Part shown: positions 17,021 through 25,588 of the stretch, in pieces
How positions within the stretch are numbered: position 1 is the first letter of the stretch
Layout: each line of letters starts with the position of its first letter
Source: Maledivibacter halophilus
GTDB lineage: Bacteria > Bacillota > Clostridia > Peptostreptococcales > Caminicellaceae
Assembly: GCF_900167445.1 (NCBI RefSeq)
Contig: NZ_FUZT01000006.1
Location: 62,001-126,000, forward strand
Direction: 5' to 3'
DNA: 64,000 bases
Position numbers and translations under genes: made by a program
Notes under the pieces: model-generated
Told to the model about the DNA's origin: nothing
Seen by the model: the letters and a program-made list of their open reading frames with translations, nothing else
Databases searched by the model: none

Positions 17021-17951
17021 ATACATATTAGGAATTGATACTAGCTGCTATACTACGTCAATAGCCCTTATAGATATTAATGGTAGACTTTTATATGATA
17101 AGAGAAGAATATTAGAAGTTAAAAGGGGAAAAAGAGGTTTAAGACAGTCAGAAGCAGTGTTTCAGCACATTAAAAATTTTCCAATGCTGTACAAAGATGT
17201 ACTACAGAAAATTGATACTAAGGATATTATAAAGATCTGCTGCAGCAGTAAGCCAAGAAATTTAGAGGAGTCATATATGCCAGTGTTTTTGTCGGGTGTA
17301 TCCATGGCAAAAACAATTTCAGAAACATTAAAAATTGATTATGAAGAATTCAGTCATCAGGAAGGACATATAGAAGCTGCCAAGTGGTCCTCAAAATCTC
17401 TAAAGAATGATAAGTTTATTGCTGTTCATATTTCAGGAGGCACAACAGAAATATTAAAAGTAGAGAAGTATAATAAAAGATATAATTGTGAAATAATAGG
17501 TGGAACAAAAGATATAAGTACTGGTCAACTTATTGATAGAATTGGAGTCGAAATGGGATTAAATTTTCCGGCAGGTAAAGAGCTTGATAAAATATCAGAA
17601 AAGGGTATATTGGGTAAGATAAAGCTTCCTGTAAGTACAAAGGGCACATATATTAATTATTCTGGAGTGGAAACTTTTACTAAAAGGATTATACAAAGAG
17701 GTATTGAAAAAAACTGTGATATTGCAATTGGTTTATTTTATGCTATATCAAAATCTTTATACAAAGCTATATATGAAGCTTCAAAAACATATGGCATAAA
17801 TGAAATTTTAATTGCAGGAGGAGTTGCATCAAATAGATTTTTAAGAGATAATTTATATAGAGATTTTGAAAATAAAGGTGTAGTTATACATTTTGGCAAG
17901 AGAAAATTTTGTACTGATAATGCAGTAGGCACGGCATTGTTGGGTATATAA
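17013..17951 (+). CDS. TsaD/Kae1-family paralogue (M22-like)
   Basis: 312 residues of the Kae1/TsaD ASKHA fold. LGIDTSCYTTSIAL is the first phosphate loop, SHQEGHIEA supplies the metal-binding HxxGH pair, HISGGTTE and GGVASNRFLRDN match later family motifs. TsaD proper adds threonylcarbamoyl to A37 of tRNA. This protein is shorter and more diverged, and in clostridia such a paralogue sits between nusB and xseA, so its exact role is open. I start at ATG 17013, after AGAAGGAAA and overlapping nusB; the frame extends upstream to 16974 inside nusB. Confidence 0.75.
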   Translation: MNKYILGIDTSCYTTSIALIDINGRLLYDKRRILEVKRGKRGLRQSEAVFQHIKNFPMLYKDVLQKIDTKDIIKICCSSKPRNLEESYMPVFLSGVSMAKTISETLKIDYEEFSHQEGHIEAAKWSSKSLKNDKFIAVHISGGTTEILKVEKYNKRYNCEIIGGTKDISTGQLIDRIGVEMGLNFPAGKELDKISEKGILGKIKLPVSTKGTYINYSGVETFTKRIIQRGIEKNCDIAIGLFYAISKSLYKAIYEASKTYGINEILIAGGVASNRFLRDNLYRDFENKGVVIHFGKRKFCTDNAVGTALLGI

Positions 17952-17982
17952 TTGCAAAAGGGATGGGGGAGTTTTAGAAACA

Positions 17983-19212
17983 ATGGGACTTAAGACTTTA
18001 ACTGTATCTGAGTTGAATAATTATTTAAAGAGAATACTGATGTACGATCCTATCTTAAATAATCTTATGATTAAAGGTGAAATATCAAATTTTAAGCTGC
18101 ATAACAGTGGACATTGTTATTTTTCCCTTAAGGATTCAAAAAGTAAATTAAAATGTGTAATGTTTCGCAGCGATTTTAAGAGACTCAAATTTATGCCAGA
18201 AGATGGGATGAATGTAATAATAAAAGGTTATATTTCAATATATGAAAGAAATGGAGAATATCAGCTGTATGTTAACAGCATAGAGCAGGTTGGTCTGGGA
18301 GACCTTTATTTGGAATTCGAAAAATTAAAGGAAAAATTATCAAAAGAGGGATATTTTGATGAGGATAGGAAACAAAGGATACCATTTATGTCTAAAAAAA
18401 TAGCTGTAATTACTTCACCTACAGGGGCTGCCATTAGGGATGTTATTTCTGTTATAACTAGAAGAAATAATTATGCAGATATTCTTGTCTATCCAGTTTT
18501 GGTTCAAGGGGAGAAGGCTCCACTTCAGATATCTAAAGCAATAGAAAAGCTAAATGATATAGAGGATTTGGACCTTATTATTTTAACGAGGGGTGGGGGA
18601 TCTATAGAAGAACTTTGGGCATTTAATGAAGAAATTGTTGCCCATAGTATATATCATTCTAAAAAACCCATAATTTCAGCAGTAGGACATGAAACGGATT
18701 TTACAATATCGGACTTTGTTTCTGATATGAGGGCACCCACTCCTTCGGCAGCAGGTGAATTAGCCGTTCCATCGATAAATGAAGTAAATAATACAATCGA
18801 TTACTTATATAATAATCTTAAAAGAAATATATTAAATAAGTTTTCTAGTGCAAGAGATGTTCTAGAAAACTATAGCAGTGATAGAATTAAGCATTATTTA
18901 TCCTTCAAGATAAGGGATGGTCAGCAAACCCTGGATCACCTGTATACTAATATAAGAAGTAATATTGATAAAAAACTAACCCTATCTAGAGATAATCTTA
19001 TTTCAGTTGGGAGCAACTTGAATAATTTAAGTCCTTTAGCTACAATTAAAAGAGGATATGGTATAGTTTTAGATGAAGAAAACAATAAAATAGTTTCAAG
19101 TACCGATAATGTAAAAACTGGTGATATAGTTAATGTACTATTGAAGGATGGTACAATTAAGTGCACAGTTGATGATAAAATGAAAGGGGAAAATATTTTT
19201 GAAAGAAGGTAA
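17983..19212 (+). CDS. xseA: Exodeoxyribonuclease VII large subunit
   Basis: 409 residues: an N-terminal OB fold (about 1-100, including LKGEISNFKLHNSGHCYFSLKD-type sequence) and the catalytic domain with ITSPTGAAIRDV, TRGGGSIEELWAFN and AVGHETDFTISDFVSD. With XseB it degrades single-stranded DNA from both ends in mismatch and crosslink repair. GGGGGAG lies about 15 bases before the ATG. Its end overlaps the xseB start by 14 bases, the usual coupling. Confidence 0.96.
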   Translation: MGLKTLTVSELNNYLKRILMYDPILNNLMIKGEISNFKLHNSGHCYFSLKDSKSKLKCVMFRSDFKRLKFMPEDGMNVIIKGYISIYERNGEYQLYVNSIEQVGLGDLYLEFEKLKEKLSKEGYFDEDRKQRIPFMSKKIAVITSPTGAAIRDVISVITRRNNYADILVYPVLVQGEKAPLQISKAIEKLNDIEDLDLIILTRGGGSIEELWAFNEEIVAHSIYHSKKPIISAVGHETDFTISDFVSDMRAPTPSAAGELAVPSINEVNNTIDYLYNNLKRNILNKFSSARDVLENYSSDRIKHYLSFKIRDGQQTLDHLYTNIRSNIDKKLTLSRDNLISVGSNLNNLSPLATIKRGYGIVLDEENNKIVSSTDNVKTGDIVNVLLKDGTIKCTVDDKMKGENIFERR

Positions 19213-19450
19213 GAATAGAGAGAATAAGAAAGATTTTGAAGAAAATATGACTAGGTTAAAGGAAGTTGTAAAGCTGCTTGAGGAAGGCAATTTGTCCCTT
19301 GAAGAATCTTTGAAATGTTTTGAAGAGGGAATAGGGCTCTATAGATTTTGCAATGAGGTTTTAAATAATGCTGAGCAGAGGATTTCTTTACTAATAGAAG
19401 ATGATAATGAGATAAAAGAAAGACCTTTTGAAGTTATTGAGGAGGAATAA
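19199..19450 (+). CDS. xseB: Exodeoxyribonuclease VII small subunit
   Basis: 83 residues forming the expected two-helix hairpin. Core FEENMTRLKEVVKLLEEGN and LSLEESLKCFEEGI are diagnostic. TTG 19199 follows AAAGGGG (19185-19190) by about eight bases and lies inside the end of xseA. Multiple copies of XseB stabilise the XseA subunit. The stop is one base before the ispA start, so xseA-xseB-ispA form a tight unit. Confidence 0.94.
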   Translation: MKEGKNRENKKDFEENMTRLKEVVKLLEEGNLSLEESLKCFEEGIGLYRFCNEVLNNAEQRISLLIEDDNEIKERPFEVIEEE

Positions 19451-19451
19451 T

Positions 19452-20342
19452 ATGGATTTTAAATCTGATTTAAGAGAAAGAAAAAAAATAGTTGATGATG
19501 CCATAGAAGAGCTTTTTAAAGATAAGAAAGGACTTCAAAGGATTGTTGTTGAATCAATGGAGTACAGTATGAAGGCAGGAGGAAAGAGACTTAGACCAGT
19601 TTTATTATTAGAGGCATGCAAAATGGTTGGTGGGAATATAAAGGATGCAATGCCCTTTGCCCTAGGGATGGAAATGATACATACTTATTCTTTGATCCAT
19701 GATGACCTACCTGCAATGGACAATGATGACTATAGAAGGGGAAAGCCTACTAATCATAAGATTTATGGAGATGGAATTGCTATTTTAGCTGGAGATGGTC
19801 TTTTAAACCTGGCCTTTGAAACAATGCTTGAAAAGGTAAACTCTAATCCTAATTTTTTTGATAGAGGAATTAGGGCAATGCATTTAATTTCTAAAGCATC
19901 TGGTATTAATGGAATGATAGGTGGACAAGTAGTTGATCTTGAAAGTGAAGGAAAAGAAATAGATATAGATACCCTTGATTTTATTCATAATCATAAAACT
20001 TCAGCATTAATAGAAGCTTCAATTAATGCTGGAGCAGTTATTGGTGGTGCAAATGAAAGGGAGTATGAAAATCTTAAAACTTATGGCAGAAGTATTGGTG
20101 TGGCCTTTCAAATAGTTGATGATATCCTTGATATTGTTGGAGATGAAAAAAAGCTGGGTAAAAGGATTGGTAGCGATGAATATAATAAAAAATCAACTTA
20201 TCCATCGATATATGGTATAGATAAATCTAAACAAATAGCATCAAAACTAATTGAAGATGCTATTGAATCATTGGAAATTTTTGATGAAAAGGCTGAATTC
20301 TTAAGGAGTTTAGCTAAGTATTTGGAAGTTAGAGAGTATTAG
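19452..20342 (+). CDS. ispA: Short-chain polyprenyl (farnesyl) diphosphate synthase
   Basis: 296 residues. The first Asp-rich motif is DDLPAMD at 84-90 with Tyr79 five residues before it, the arrangement that limits chain length to farnesyl in bacterial IspA; the second is DDILD near residue 217. It joins DMAPP and IPP to geranyl then farnesyl diphosphate, feeding undecaprenyl and quinone pathways. GAGGAGGAA precedes ATG 19452, so the upstream ATG at 19428 is rejected. Together with dxs downstream, it brackets the OLE RNA locus. Confidence 0.94.
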   Translation: MDFKSDLRERKKIVDDAIEELFKDKKGLQRIVVESMEYSMKAGGKRLRPVLLLEACKMVGGNIKDAMPFALGMEMIHTYSLIHDDLPAMDNDDYRRGKPTNHKIYGDGIAILAGDGLLNLAFETMLEKVNSNPNFFDRGIRAMHLISKASGINGMIGGQVVDLESEGKEIDIDTLDFIHNHKTSALIEASINAGAVIGGANEREYENLKTYGRSIGVAFQIVDDILDIVGDEKKLGKRIGSDEYNKKSTYPSIYGIDKSKQIASKLIEDAIESLEIFDEKAEFLRSLAKYLEVREY

Positions 20343-20357
20343 TTGGGAGGAGAATAA

Positions 20358-20801
20358 GTGACATTTTTTCAAGGGTTATTTAAGAATGAAGTATTTAATG
20401 TATCCATTACCTCCTGGTTTATTGCACAAGCCTTAAAGGTTATGATTACCCTGCTGACTCAGAAAAGAATTGATTTGTATAGATTTGTTGGGTCAGGAGG
20501 AATGCCTAGTTCACATTCATCAATTGTTATGGGCTTATCTACTGCAGTGGGGCTTAAAAATGGATGGGATTCTACTTTATATGCTCTATCCTTAGTATTT
20601 GCTTTAATAGTGATGTATGATGCAGCAGGAGTTAGACGAGCTGTTGGCAAACAAGCCATAATATTGAATAAGATGCTTTTGGATAAACAAAAAAATAAGC
20701 AAATAGAGGAAAAAAGGTTAAAAGAGCTGATAGGACACACCCCTATTGAGGTTTTTGCGGGAGCTCTTTTAGGAATATTAATTGCTAATTTAATGATTTA
20801 A
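20358..20801 (+). CDS. Divergent PAP2 family (DUF212) membrane protein
   Basis: 147 residues with about four hydrophobic segments. Family marks are SGGMPSSHSS at about residue 52-61, VMYDAAGVRRAVGKQA and the C-terminal LIGHTPIEVFAGALLGI, as in Bacillus YuiD. The SxxxxxxHS layout relates it to PAP2 phosphatases, so a lipid or isoprenoid diphosphate substrate is possible given ispA just upstream; this is inference. GTG 20358 follows GGGAGGAG by six bases. It ends about 40 bases before the OLE promoter. Confidence 0.88.
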   Translation: MTFFQGLFKNEVFNVSITSWFIAQALKVMITLLTQKRIDLYRFVGSGGMPSSHSSIVMGLSTAVGLKNGWDSTLYALSLVFALIVMYDAAGVRRAVGKQAIILNKMLLDKQKNKQIEEKRLKELIGHTPIEVFAGALLGILIANLMI

Positions 20802-20817
20802 AGAGATAAATTGATAC

Positions 20818-20846
20818 TTGTAAATAATCGTATTTTATGTTATAAT
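20818..20846 (+). promoter_or_regulatory. Promoter of the OLE RNA
   Basis: TTGTAA (20818-20823), a 17-base spacer, then TATAAT (20841-20846) with an upstream TG at 20838-20839 (extended -10). Initiation would fall near 20,853, just before the first conserved RNA stem. It follows the DUF212 stop, so OLE can be made apart from the ispA transcript. Confidence 0.7.
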
Positions 20847-20852
20847 GTCCTT

Positions 20853-21434
20853 CATGCTTGAGTGGTGCAGTATTCTAGTCAGAGCTGTTAATTCTGAAGG
20901 CGGGGCTAAAAATCCGTCAAAGGGCACATCGATGAAGTTCCTGGTATGGGCTTTCGACGCCCAGTCGGGGGTCTATGCTGGGAGTAAGGATTTGGGGGCG
21001 ATCCACAAAGGCATGTGGGCGTTGACCCTCTATCCGTGGAGACCTAAATTATTGCAATGATTTAGGATGAACCTGCAATGTGGTAGTTCGTCTGCTACGT
21101 GCAGTGTAGCCTGCCTTGAGTGGAATAGGTAGATGAATATTTTTAAGACATTTATTTTATGGGCCCATAAAATAAATGCTTCCGTATTCTAAACCTATAC
21201 TGCAAAAGAGGCTAGGAATTAGCGTGCCTGTCGAGGAAAACTCCTAGACTGTTCCCTTAGTGGAGATATATTAGGGATTATAGTGCAGACTTAGTGGTGA
21301 TCTAGTTTTATATTTGGCGACAATATAAATATGGGCTTAAAGGGAAACCGCTGATCCGGCAACGGAACAGTGCCCATATGGGAAATCCTACTGGACCTAA
21401 GCTGCAAAGTTTACTGAATATATCGCCCTCAAGT
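20853..21434 (+). ncRNA. ole: OLE RNA (ornate, large, extremophilic)
   Basis: About 580 bases that are clearly more GC-rich and structured than their surroundings and carry no credible ORF. Many local stems are visible, for example GGGCTTTCGACGCCC (20949-20963), TTTATTTTATGGG facing CCCATAAAATAAA (21150-21178), and ATGGGC/GCCCAT (21331 and 21373). CTTGAG at 20857-20862 pairs with CTCAAG at 21428-21433 and closes the whole. Size matches the about 610-nt OLE class. Context does too: ispA before, a four-helix membrane protein (OapA) and dxs after, the arrangement described for OLE in extremophilic and anaerobic Firmicutes. OLE forms membrane-bound ribonucleoprotein particles linked to ethanol, cold and magnesium stress. 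I identify it from memory, not from a covariance search. Confidence 0.88.
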
Positions 21435-21436
21435 GG

Positions 21437-21546
21437 TATCTATAGAGATTCAAGTAAAGCTATTAATTTATACATATCAAAAGTTTCTAGAGAGTGTGGA
21501 TATTTTGATATGCATAAATTAAGTTTTACTAAGTAAGCTCTATATA
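21437..21546. repeat. Family B palindromic repeat inserted after OLE
   Basis: TATCTATAGAGATTCAAGTAAAG... and ...AAGTTTTACTAAGTAAGCTCTATATA form the outer arms; TATCAAAAGTTTCTAG and GTGGATATTTTGATA form the inner arms. It is a diverged copy of the 108-bp elements at 40,302 and 48,502, placed between the OLE closing stem and the terminator. Confidence 0.75.
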
Positions 21547-21575
21547 ACTGATGGCATTAGCTATCAGTTTTTTTG
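21546..21575 (+). terminator. Terminator of OLE RNA
   Basis: AACTGATGGC (21546-21555) pairs with GCTATCAGTT (21560-21569) with one G·U pair over an ATTA loop, followed directly by T7. Confidence 0.88.
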
Positions 21576-21633
21576 AGTTTAGTGATGATTTTATAGTTTA
21601 AAACTTAACCTATAGATAAAAGGTGGGTATAAA

Positions 21634-22236
21634 TTGGATAAAAATAATAAAGATAAAAATAAAAAATCTATAATTTTGAGAGGATATAACATAAAATGGG
21701 TATTAAATATTACAATAGTTACTTTTATTTTAGCTGTATTTCTAAGTTTTGCTTCGGAGGCAATACTTAGAAATACTGAGGTTTATATAGCCTTTCTTAT
21801 ATTAATTGTAATTGTTTTTCTTGGAATAACATCGGATTTAATAGGTATTGCTGTGGCTATTGCAGATGAGAAACCATTTCATTCAATGGCGGCTAAAAAA
21901 ATTCATGGAGCTAAGTTTGCAATTAAACTTATAAAGAATGCAGGCCCAGTTTCTAATTTTTGTAATGATGTTATAGGGGATATTGCAGGAATAATTAGTG
22001 GTGCTGCTGGTGCAATAATATTAATTGAAATTAGTAAGATTTATAATCTAGTAAATACAGCAGTTTATAGTGTGATTTTAAGTGGAATTGTTGCGGCAGT
22101 CACAGTGGGAGGAAAGGCATTGGGCAAAGAAATTGCTCTTAGAAAATCCAAGGAAATAGTTTTTGGTGTTGCTAAAATCCTTTACTGGATAAAAAATAAA
22201 TTTAAAATTGACTTTTTACCTGAGAATAACAAATAA
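21634..22236 (+). CDS. oapA: OLE-associated membrane protein OapA
   Basis: 200 residues: a basic N-terminus (KNNKDKNKKS), four hydrophobic helices (about 24-42, 50-73, 118-138, 143-165) and a basic C-terminal tail. The middle section VAIADEKPFHSMAAKKIHGAK resembles the DUF21 domain of CorC/CNNM-type magnesium transporters, a relation noted for OapA. In Bacillus halodurans OapA binds OLE RNA and brings it to the membrane. TTG 21634 follows AAAGGTGG by about seven bases. Place between OLE and dxs is the expected one. Substrate transport, if any, is not evident. Confidence 0.85.
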   Translation: MDKNNKDKNKKSIILRGYNIKWVLNITIVTFILAVFLSFASEAILRNTEVYIAFLILIVIVFLGITSDLIGIAVAIADEKPFHSMAAKKIHGAKFAIKLIKNAGPVSNFCNDVIGDIAGIISGAAGAIILIEISKIYNLVNTAVYSVILSGIVAAVTVGGKALGKEIALRKSKEIVFGVAKILYWIKNKFKIDFLPENNK

Positions 22237-22280
22237 GATCTGCATATTTTTTAAATTGAGAGAAAGTGAGATGAAGAGTT

Positions 22281-24155
22281 TTGTATAAGCTTATTGATAA
22301 AATTAACTCACCAAAGGACTTAAAAAAGTTAAGTTACGATGATCTTAATAAGCTAAGTAAAGAAATTAGAAACTTTTTACTGTCGTCAATTTCTAAAACT
22401 GGAGGTCACTTAGCCTCAAATTTAGGAATTGTAGAATTAAGCCTTGCTGTACATAAGGTTTTCAATAGTCCAAGGGATAAAATAATTTGGGATGTTGGGC
22501 ATCAGGCATATGTCCATAAAATAATAACTGGAAGAAAGGATAAATTTGACACACTTAGGCAATATAAAGGAATAAGTGGTTTTCCAAAATCCAAAGAAAG
22601 TGTTCATGATTCCTTTGAAACCGGACACAGCAGTACTTCAATTTCTGCAGGATTGGGTATGGCTATGGCTAGAGATATAAAGGGTGAAAAATATTCGGTA
22701 TTGTCGATTATAGGTGATGGTGCTTTGACTGGGGGAATGGCCTTTGAAGCATTAAATCATGCAGGACATTCTGAAACAGATTTTATTGTAATCTTAAATG
22801 ACAATGAAATGTCAATTTCAGAAAATGTAGGTGGACTATCTAAATATCTGAATAGATTAAGAACAGATCCTACATATTATAAAGTTAAGGATGATGTTGA
22901 ACAAATATTGAGTAAAATTCCAGCCATAGGCAAATCCGTTGTTAAAACTGCTCAAAAAGCAAAGGAAACTATTAAATATTTTTTTGTTCCTGGAGTATTG
23001 TTTGAAGAATTGGGCTTTACATATATTGGTCCAGTTAATGGTCATGATATTGGAGAGCTTACAAAGGTTTTAGAAAGAGCCAAAAAAATGAAGGGACCCA
23101 TTATAATTCATACAATAACGAAAAAAGGAAAGGGATATAGGTTTGCAGAAAAGTATCCAGATAAATATCATGGCATTAGTGCCTTTGATATTAAAACAGG
23201 AAAAAAAATTAAAAAAGCAGAGGACAAGACCTATTCTGAAATTCTTGGGGATACATTAGTTGATATAGCTGAATCCAATCCGGATATTGTTGCTATTACT
23301 GCGGCTATGCCATCGGGGACCGGGCTTAACAAGTTTGAAAATAAATATCCAGAAAGATTTTTTGATGTTGGAATAGCTGAGCAACATGCAGTAACCTTTG
23401 CTGCCGGTCTTGCTTCAAATGGACTTAGACCTGTATTTGCAGTATATTCAACCTTTCTTCAAAGAGGATATGATCAAGTGTTGCATGATGTATGTCTTCA
23501 AAATTTACCTGTAGTTTTTTGTATTGATAGAGCAGGAATAGTTGGACAGGATGGAGAAACCCATCACGGAGTTTTTGATTTTTCATACCTAAGCAATATT
23601 CCCAATTTAAAAGTTCTAGCTCCTAGGGATGGAAATGAACTTGAGATAATGATCAGATATGCCTTTAATCAAAATAGTCCTATTGCAATAAGATACCCAA
23701 GGGGTATAAGCAAAGATATAGATGTAAAAAACGATAGTGATGATATATATAATGAAAAGGCAGAGGTAATTCAAAAAGGTAAGGATTTTTGTTTTATAGC
23801 TGTAGGTAAAATGGTTAAAACTGCATTAGAAGTGGCAAAGCTATTGGAAAAAAGCGATATAAGTAGTACTGTTATAAATGCAAGGTTTGTAAAACCCATT
23901 GATAAGGAAACAATTTTATCTAATATAAAAGATATTGATAATATAATTACCTTAGAAGATAATGTGGCAATAGGTGGTTTTGGAAGTCAGATTTCAAATA
24001 TGTTAAATACTAATGGTATAAAAAACAAGAATATCAAAGTTTTAGCATTCCCAGATGAATTTGTTGAACATGGAGATACTGAGCTGCTTTTTAAACACCA
24101 TAAATTGGATACAGAAAGTATATACAAAGAAATACTTGATATGATCAAAGAATAA
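22281..24155 (+). CDS. dxs: 1-Deoxy-D-xylulose-5-phosphate synthase
   Basis: 624 residues. The thiamine diphosphate site reads GDGALTGGMAFEALNHAG then LNDNEMSIS; the transketolase central domain has DVGIAEQHAVTFAAGLA; a C-terminal transketolase domain follows. It condenses pyruvate and glyceraldehyde-3-phosphate, the first step of the MEP isoprenoid pathway that supplies ispA. TTG 22281 gives the standard MYKLIDKINSP opening; the ribosome site (GTGAG) is weak. A six-codon frame ATG 22271-TAA 22288 overlaps the TTG and could affect initiation. The stop is ten bases before tlyA. Confidence 0.96.
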   Translation: MYKLIDKINSPKDLKKLSYDDLNKLSKEIRNFLLSSISKTGGHLASNLGIVELSLAVHKVFNSPRDKIIWDVGHQAYVHKIITGRKDKFDTLRQYKGISGFPKSKESVHDSFETGHSSTSISAGLGMAMARDIKGEKYSVLSIIGDGALTGGMAFEALNHAGHSETDFIVILNDNEMSISENVGGLSKYLNRLRTDPTYYKVKDDVEQILSKIPAIGKSVVKTAQKAKETIKYFFVPGVLFEELGFTYIGPVNGHDIGELTKVLERAKKMKGPIIIHTITKKGKGYRFAEKYPDKYHGISAFDIKTGKKIKKAEDKTYSEILGDTLVDIAESNPDIVAITAAMPSGTGLNKFENKYPERFFDVGIAEQHAVTFAAGLASNGLRPVFAVYSTFLQRGYDQVLHDVCLQNLPVVFCIDRAGIVGQDGETHHGVFDFSYLSNIPNLKVLAPRDGNELEIMIRYAFNQNSPIAIRYPRGISKDIDVKNDSDDIYNEKAEVIQKGKDFCFIAVGKMVKTALEVAKLLEKSDISSTVINARFVKPIDKETILSNIKDIDNIITLEDNVAIGGFGSQISNMLNTNGIKNKNIKVLAFPDEFVEHGDTELLFKHHKLDTESIYKEILDMIKE

Positions 24156-24165
24156 GGAGAAAAAT

Positions 24166-24975
24166 ATGGAAAAAAAGGTAAGAATCGACGCCCTATTAGT
24201 AGAAAAAAAACATTTTAGTTCACGTGAAAAGGCAAAAAAGGCCCTTATGGCAGGAATTGTGTATGTAAATAATCAATTAATAGATAAGGCTGGCATGAAG
24301 GTAGATCATGATGCTGATATTGAAATAAAAGGAAAAACAATACCCTATGTAAGTAGAGGTGGACTAAAGCTTGAGAAGGCTGTGAAGGAATATAATATAG
24401 ATTTGAGCAATATGATTTGTATGGATGTAGGAGCTTCAACAGGAGGATTTACTGATTGCATGCTTCAAAATGGAGCAAAGAAGGTTTATTCCATAGATGT
24501 GGGATATGGACAATTAGATTGGAAATTAAGGCAAGATGATAGAGTAATATCTATGGAGAGGACAAATATCAGGTATGTTAAACCTGAAGATATTGATGAA
24601 AAAATAGATTTTGCTTCAATAGACGTGGCTTTTATTTCACTAAAGATTGTGCTACCTGTTGTAAAAAAATTAGTTAAGGAAAAGGGGAATATAATATTCC
24701 TTATAAAGCCTCAATTTGAAGCAGGAAGAAGCAGGGTTGGCAAAAAAGGGGTGGTGCGAGATAAAAGCGTTCATAAGGATGTTATTGAAGATATACTAAA
24801 TTTTTCTAAGGAAATTGGTTTAACAATTAAAAATATAACCTATTCCCCAATTAAAGGGCCAAAGGGAAATATAGAATTTTTAGTGTATGTCTCAAATGAG
24901 CCTCCAGTTCAAGAGTTTGATATTGACAAAATAGCCTATGATATTGTAGAAAAGGCCCATGGAGAGTTGAATTAG
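24166..24975 (+). CDS. tlyA: TlyA family rRNA 2'-O-methyltransferase (hemolysin A-like)
   Basis: 269 residues: an N-terminal S4 RNA-binding domain (about 5-62, RIDALLVEKKHFSSREKAK) and an FtsJ-like methyltransferase domain with DVGASTGGFTDCML and SIDVGYGQLDWKLR. Mycobacterial TlyA methylates 16S and 23S rRNA riboses; Firmicute homologues (YqxC) are usually of the same type. AAGGAG lies about eight bases before the ATG. The order dxs-tlyA-argR-recN is the common Firmicute cluster. Confidence 0.93.
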   Translation: MEKKVRIDALLVEKKHFSSREKAKKALMAGIVYVNNQLIDKAGMKVDHDADIEIKGKTIPYVSRGGLKLEKAVKEYNIDLSNMICMDVGASTGGFTDCMLQNGAKKVYSIDVGYGQLDWKLRQDDRVISMERTNIRYVKPEDIDEKIDFASIDVAFISLKIVLPVVKKLVKEKGNIIFLIKPQFEAGRSRVGKKGVVRDKSVHKDVIEDILNFSKEIGLTIKNITYSPIKGPKGNIEFLVYVSNEPPVQEFDIDKIAYDIVEKAHGELN

Positions 24976-25119
24976 ACTATTTTAAAATTCATTATTTTTA
25001 TCCAAATTTCAGTATAAAAATAGAATAAAAAAGAGGAAATTGTAAGTCGATGTAGTATAATAATAATGAGCATAAAAAAAGGTTTTCCTATAAAAAAATT
25101 TTTTTCCGGGAGGTTTTTC

Positions 25120-25569
25120 ATGAAATATTCAAGACATGCGAAAATTCTTGAAATAATTGAAGATTATGAGATTGAGACTCAAGAGGAATTAGCTGAATTT
25201 TTAAAGAGAAATGGTTTTAATGTTACCCAAGCCACAGTTTCAAGGGATATTAAAGAACTTAGGCTTATTAAAGTTTTAACGAAAAATGGTAAATATAAAT
25301 ATGCGGCAATTCAGCAACAGGATAATATTATATCTGATCGTCTAATAAAAATATTCAAGGATTCAGTTTTGGCAATCGATCATTCTGGACAAATGATTGT
25401 ATTAAAGACTTTAAGTGGTGCTGCCAATGCTGCTGCTGAAGCTATTGATGTATTGGACCTAAAGGGGATAACAGGCACAATAGCAGGAGATAATACTATT
25501 TTTATATTAATTAGTGAAAGTGTAGACAAGTATGAAATAATTGAGGAATTTAAGAAATTGATGAGATAG
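25120..25569 (+). CDS. argR: Arginine repressor ArgR
   Basis: 149 residues, the normal length. An N-terminal winged helix (EEFAEFL-type; [14 protein letters not shown] at about 37-50) binds ARG boxes, and a C-terminal domain with [13 protein letters not shown] and [12 protein letters not shown] binds arginine and forms hexamers. It regulates arginine synthesis and catabolism; no arg genes are in the window. ATG 25120 follows GGGAGG by six bases and gives the canonical start, so the earlier ATG 25066 is rejected. recN follows after 19 bases. Confidence 0.95.
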   Translation: MKYSRHAKILEIIEDYEIETQEELAEFLKRNGFNVTQATVSRDIKELRLIKVLTKNGKYKYAAIQQQDNIISDRLIKIFKDSVLAIDHSGQMIVLKTLSGAANAAAEAIDVLDLKGITGTIAGDNTIFILISESVDKYEIIEEFKKLMR

Positions 25570-25588
25570 GGAATGGGGAGGAATTTCT

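Noticed and set aside
20845-21060. A 71-codon ORF inside the OLE region
   Set aside because: It lies wholly in the structured RNA, has no ribosome site, and its codon use is unlike neighbouring genes.
20853-21434. tmRNA, RNase P RNA or another large RNA
   Set aside because: No alanine-tRNA-like ends, no tag reading frame and no conserved RNase P core were visible, whereas context and size fit OLE.
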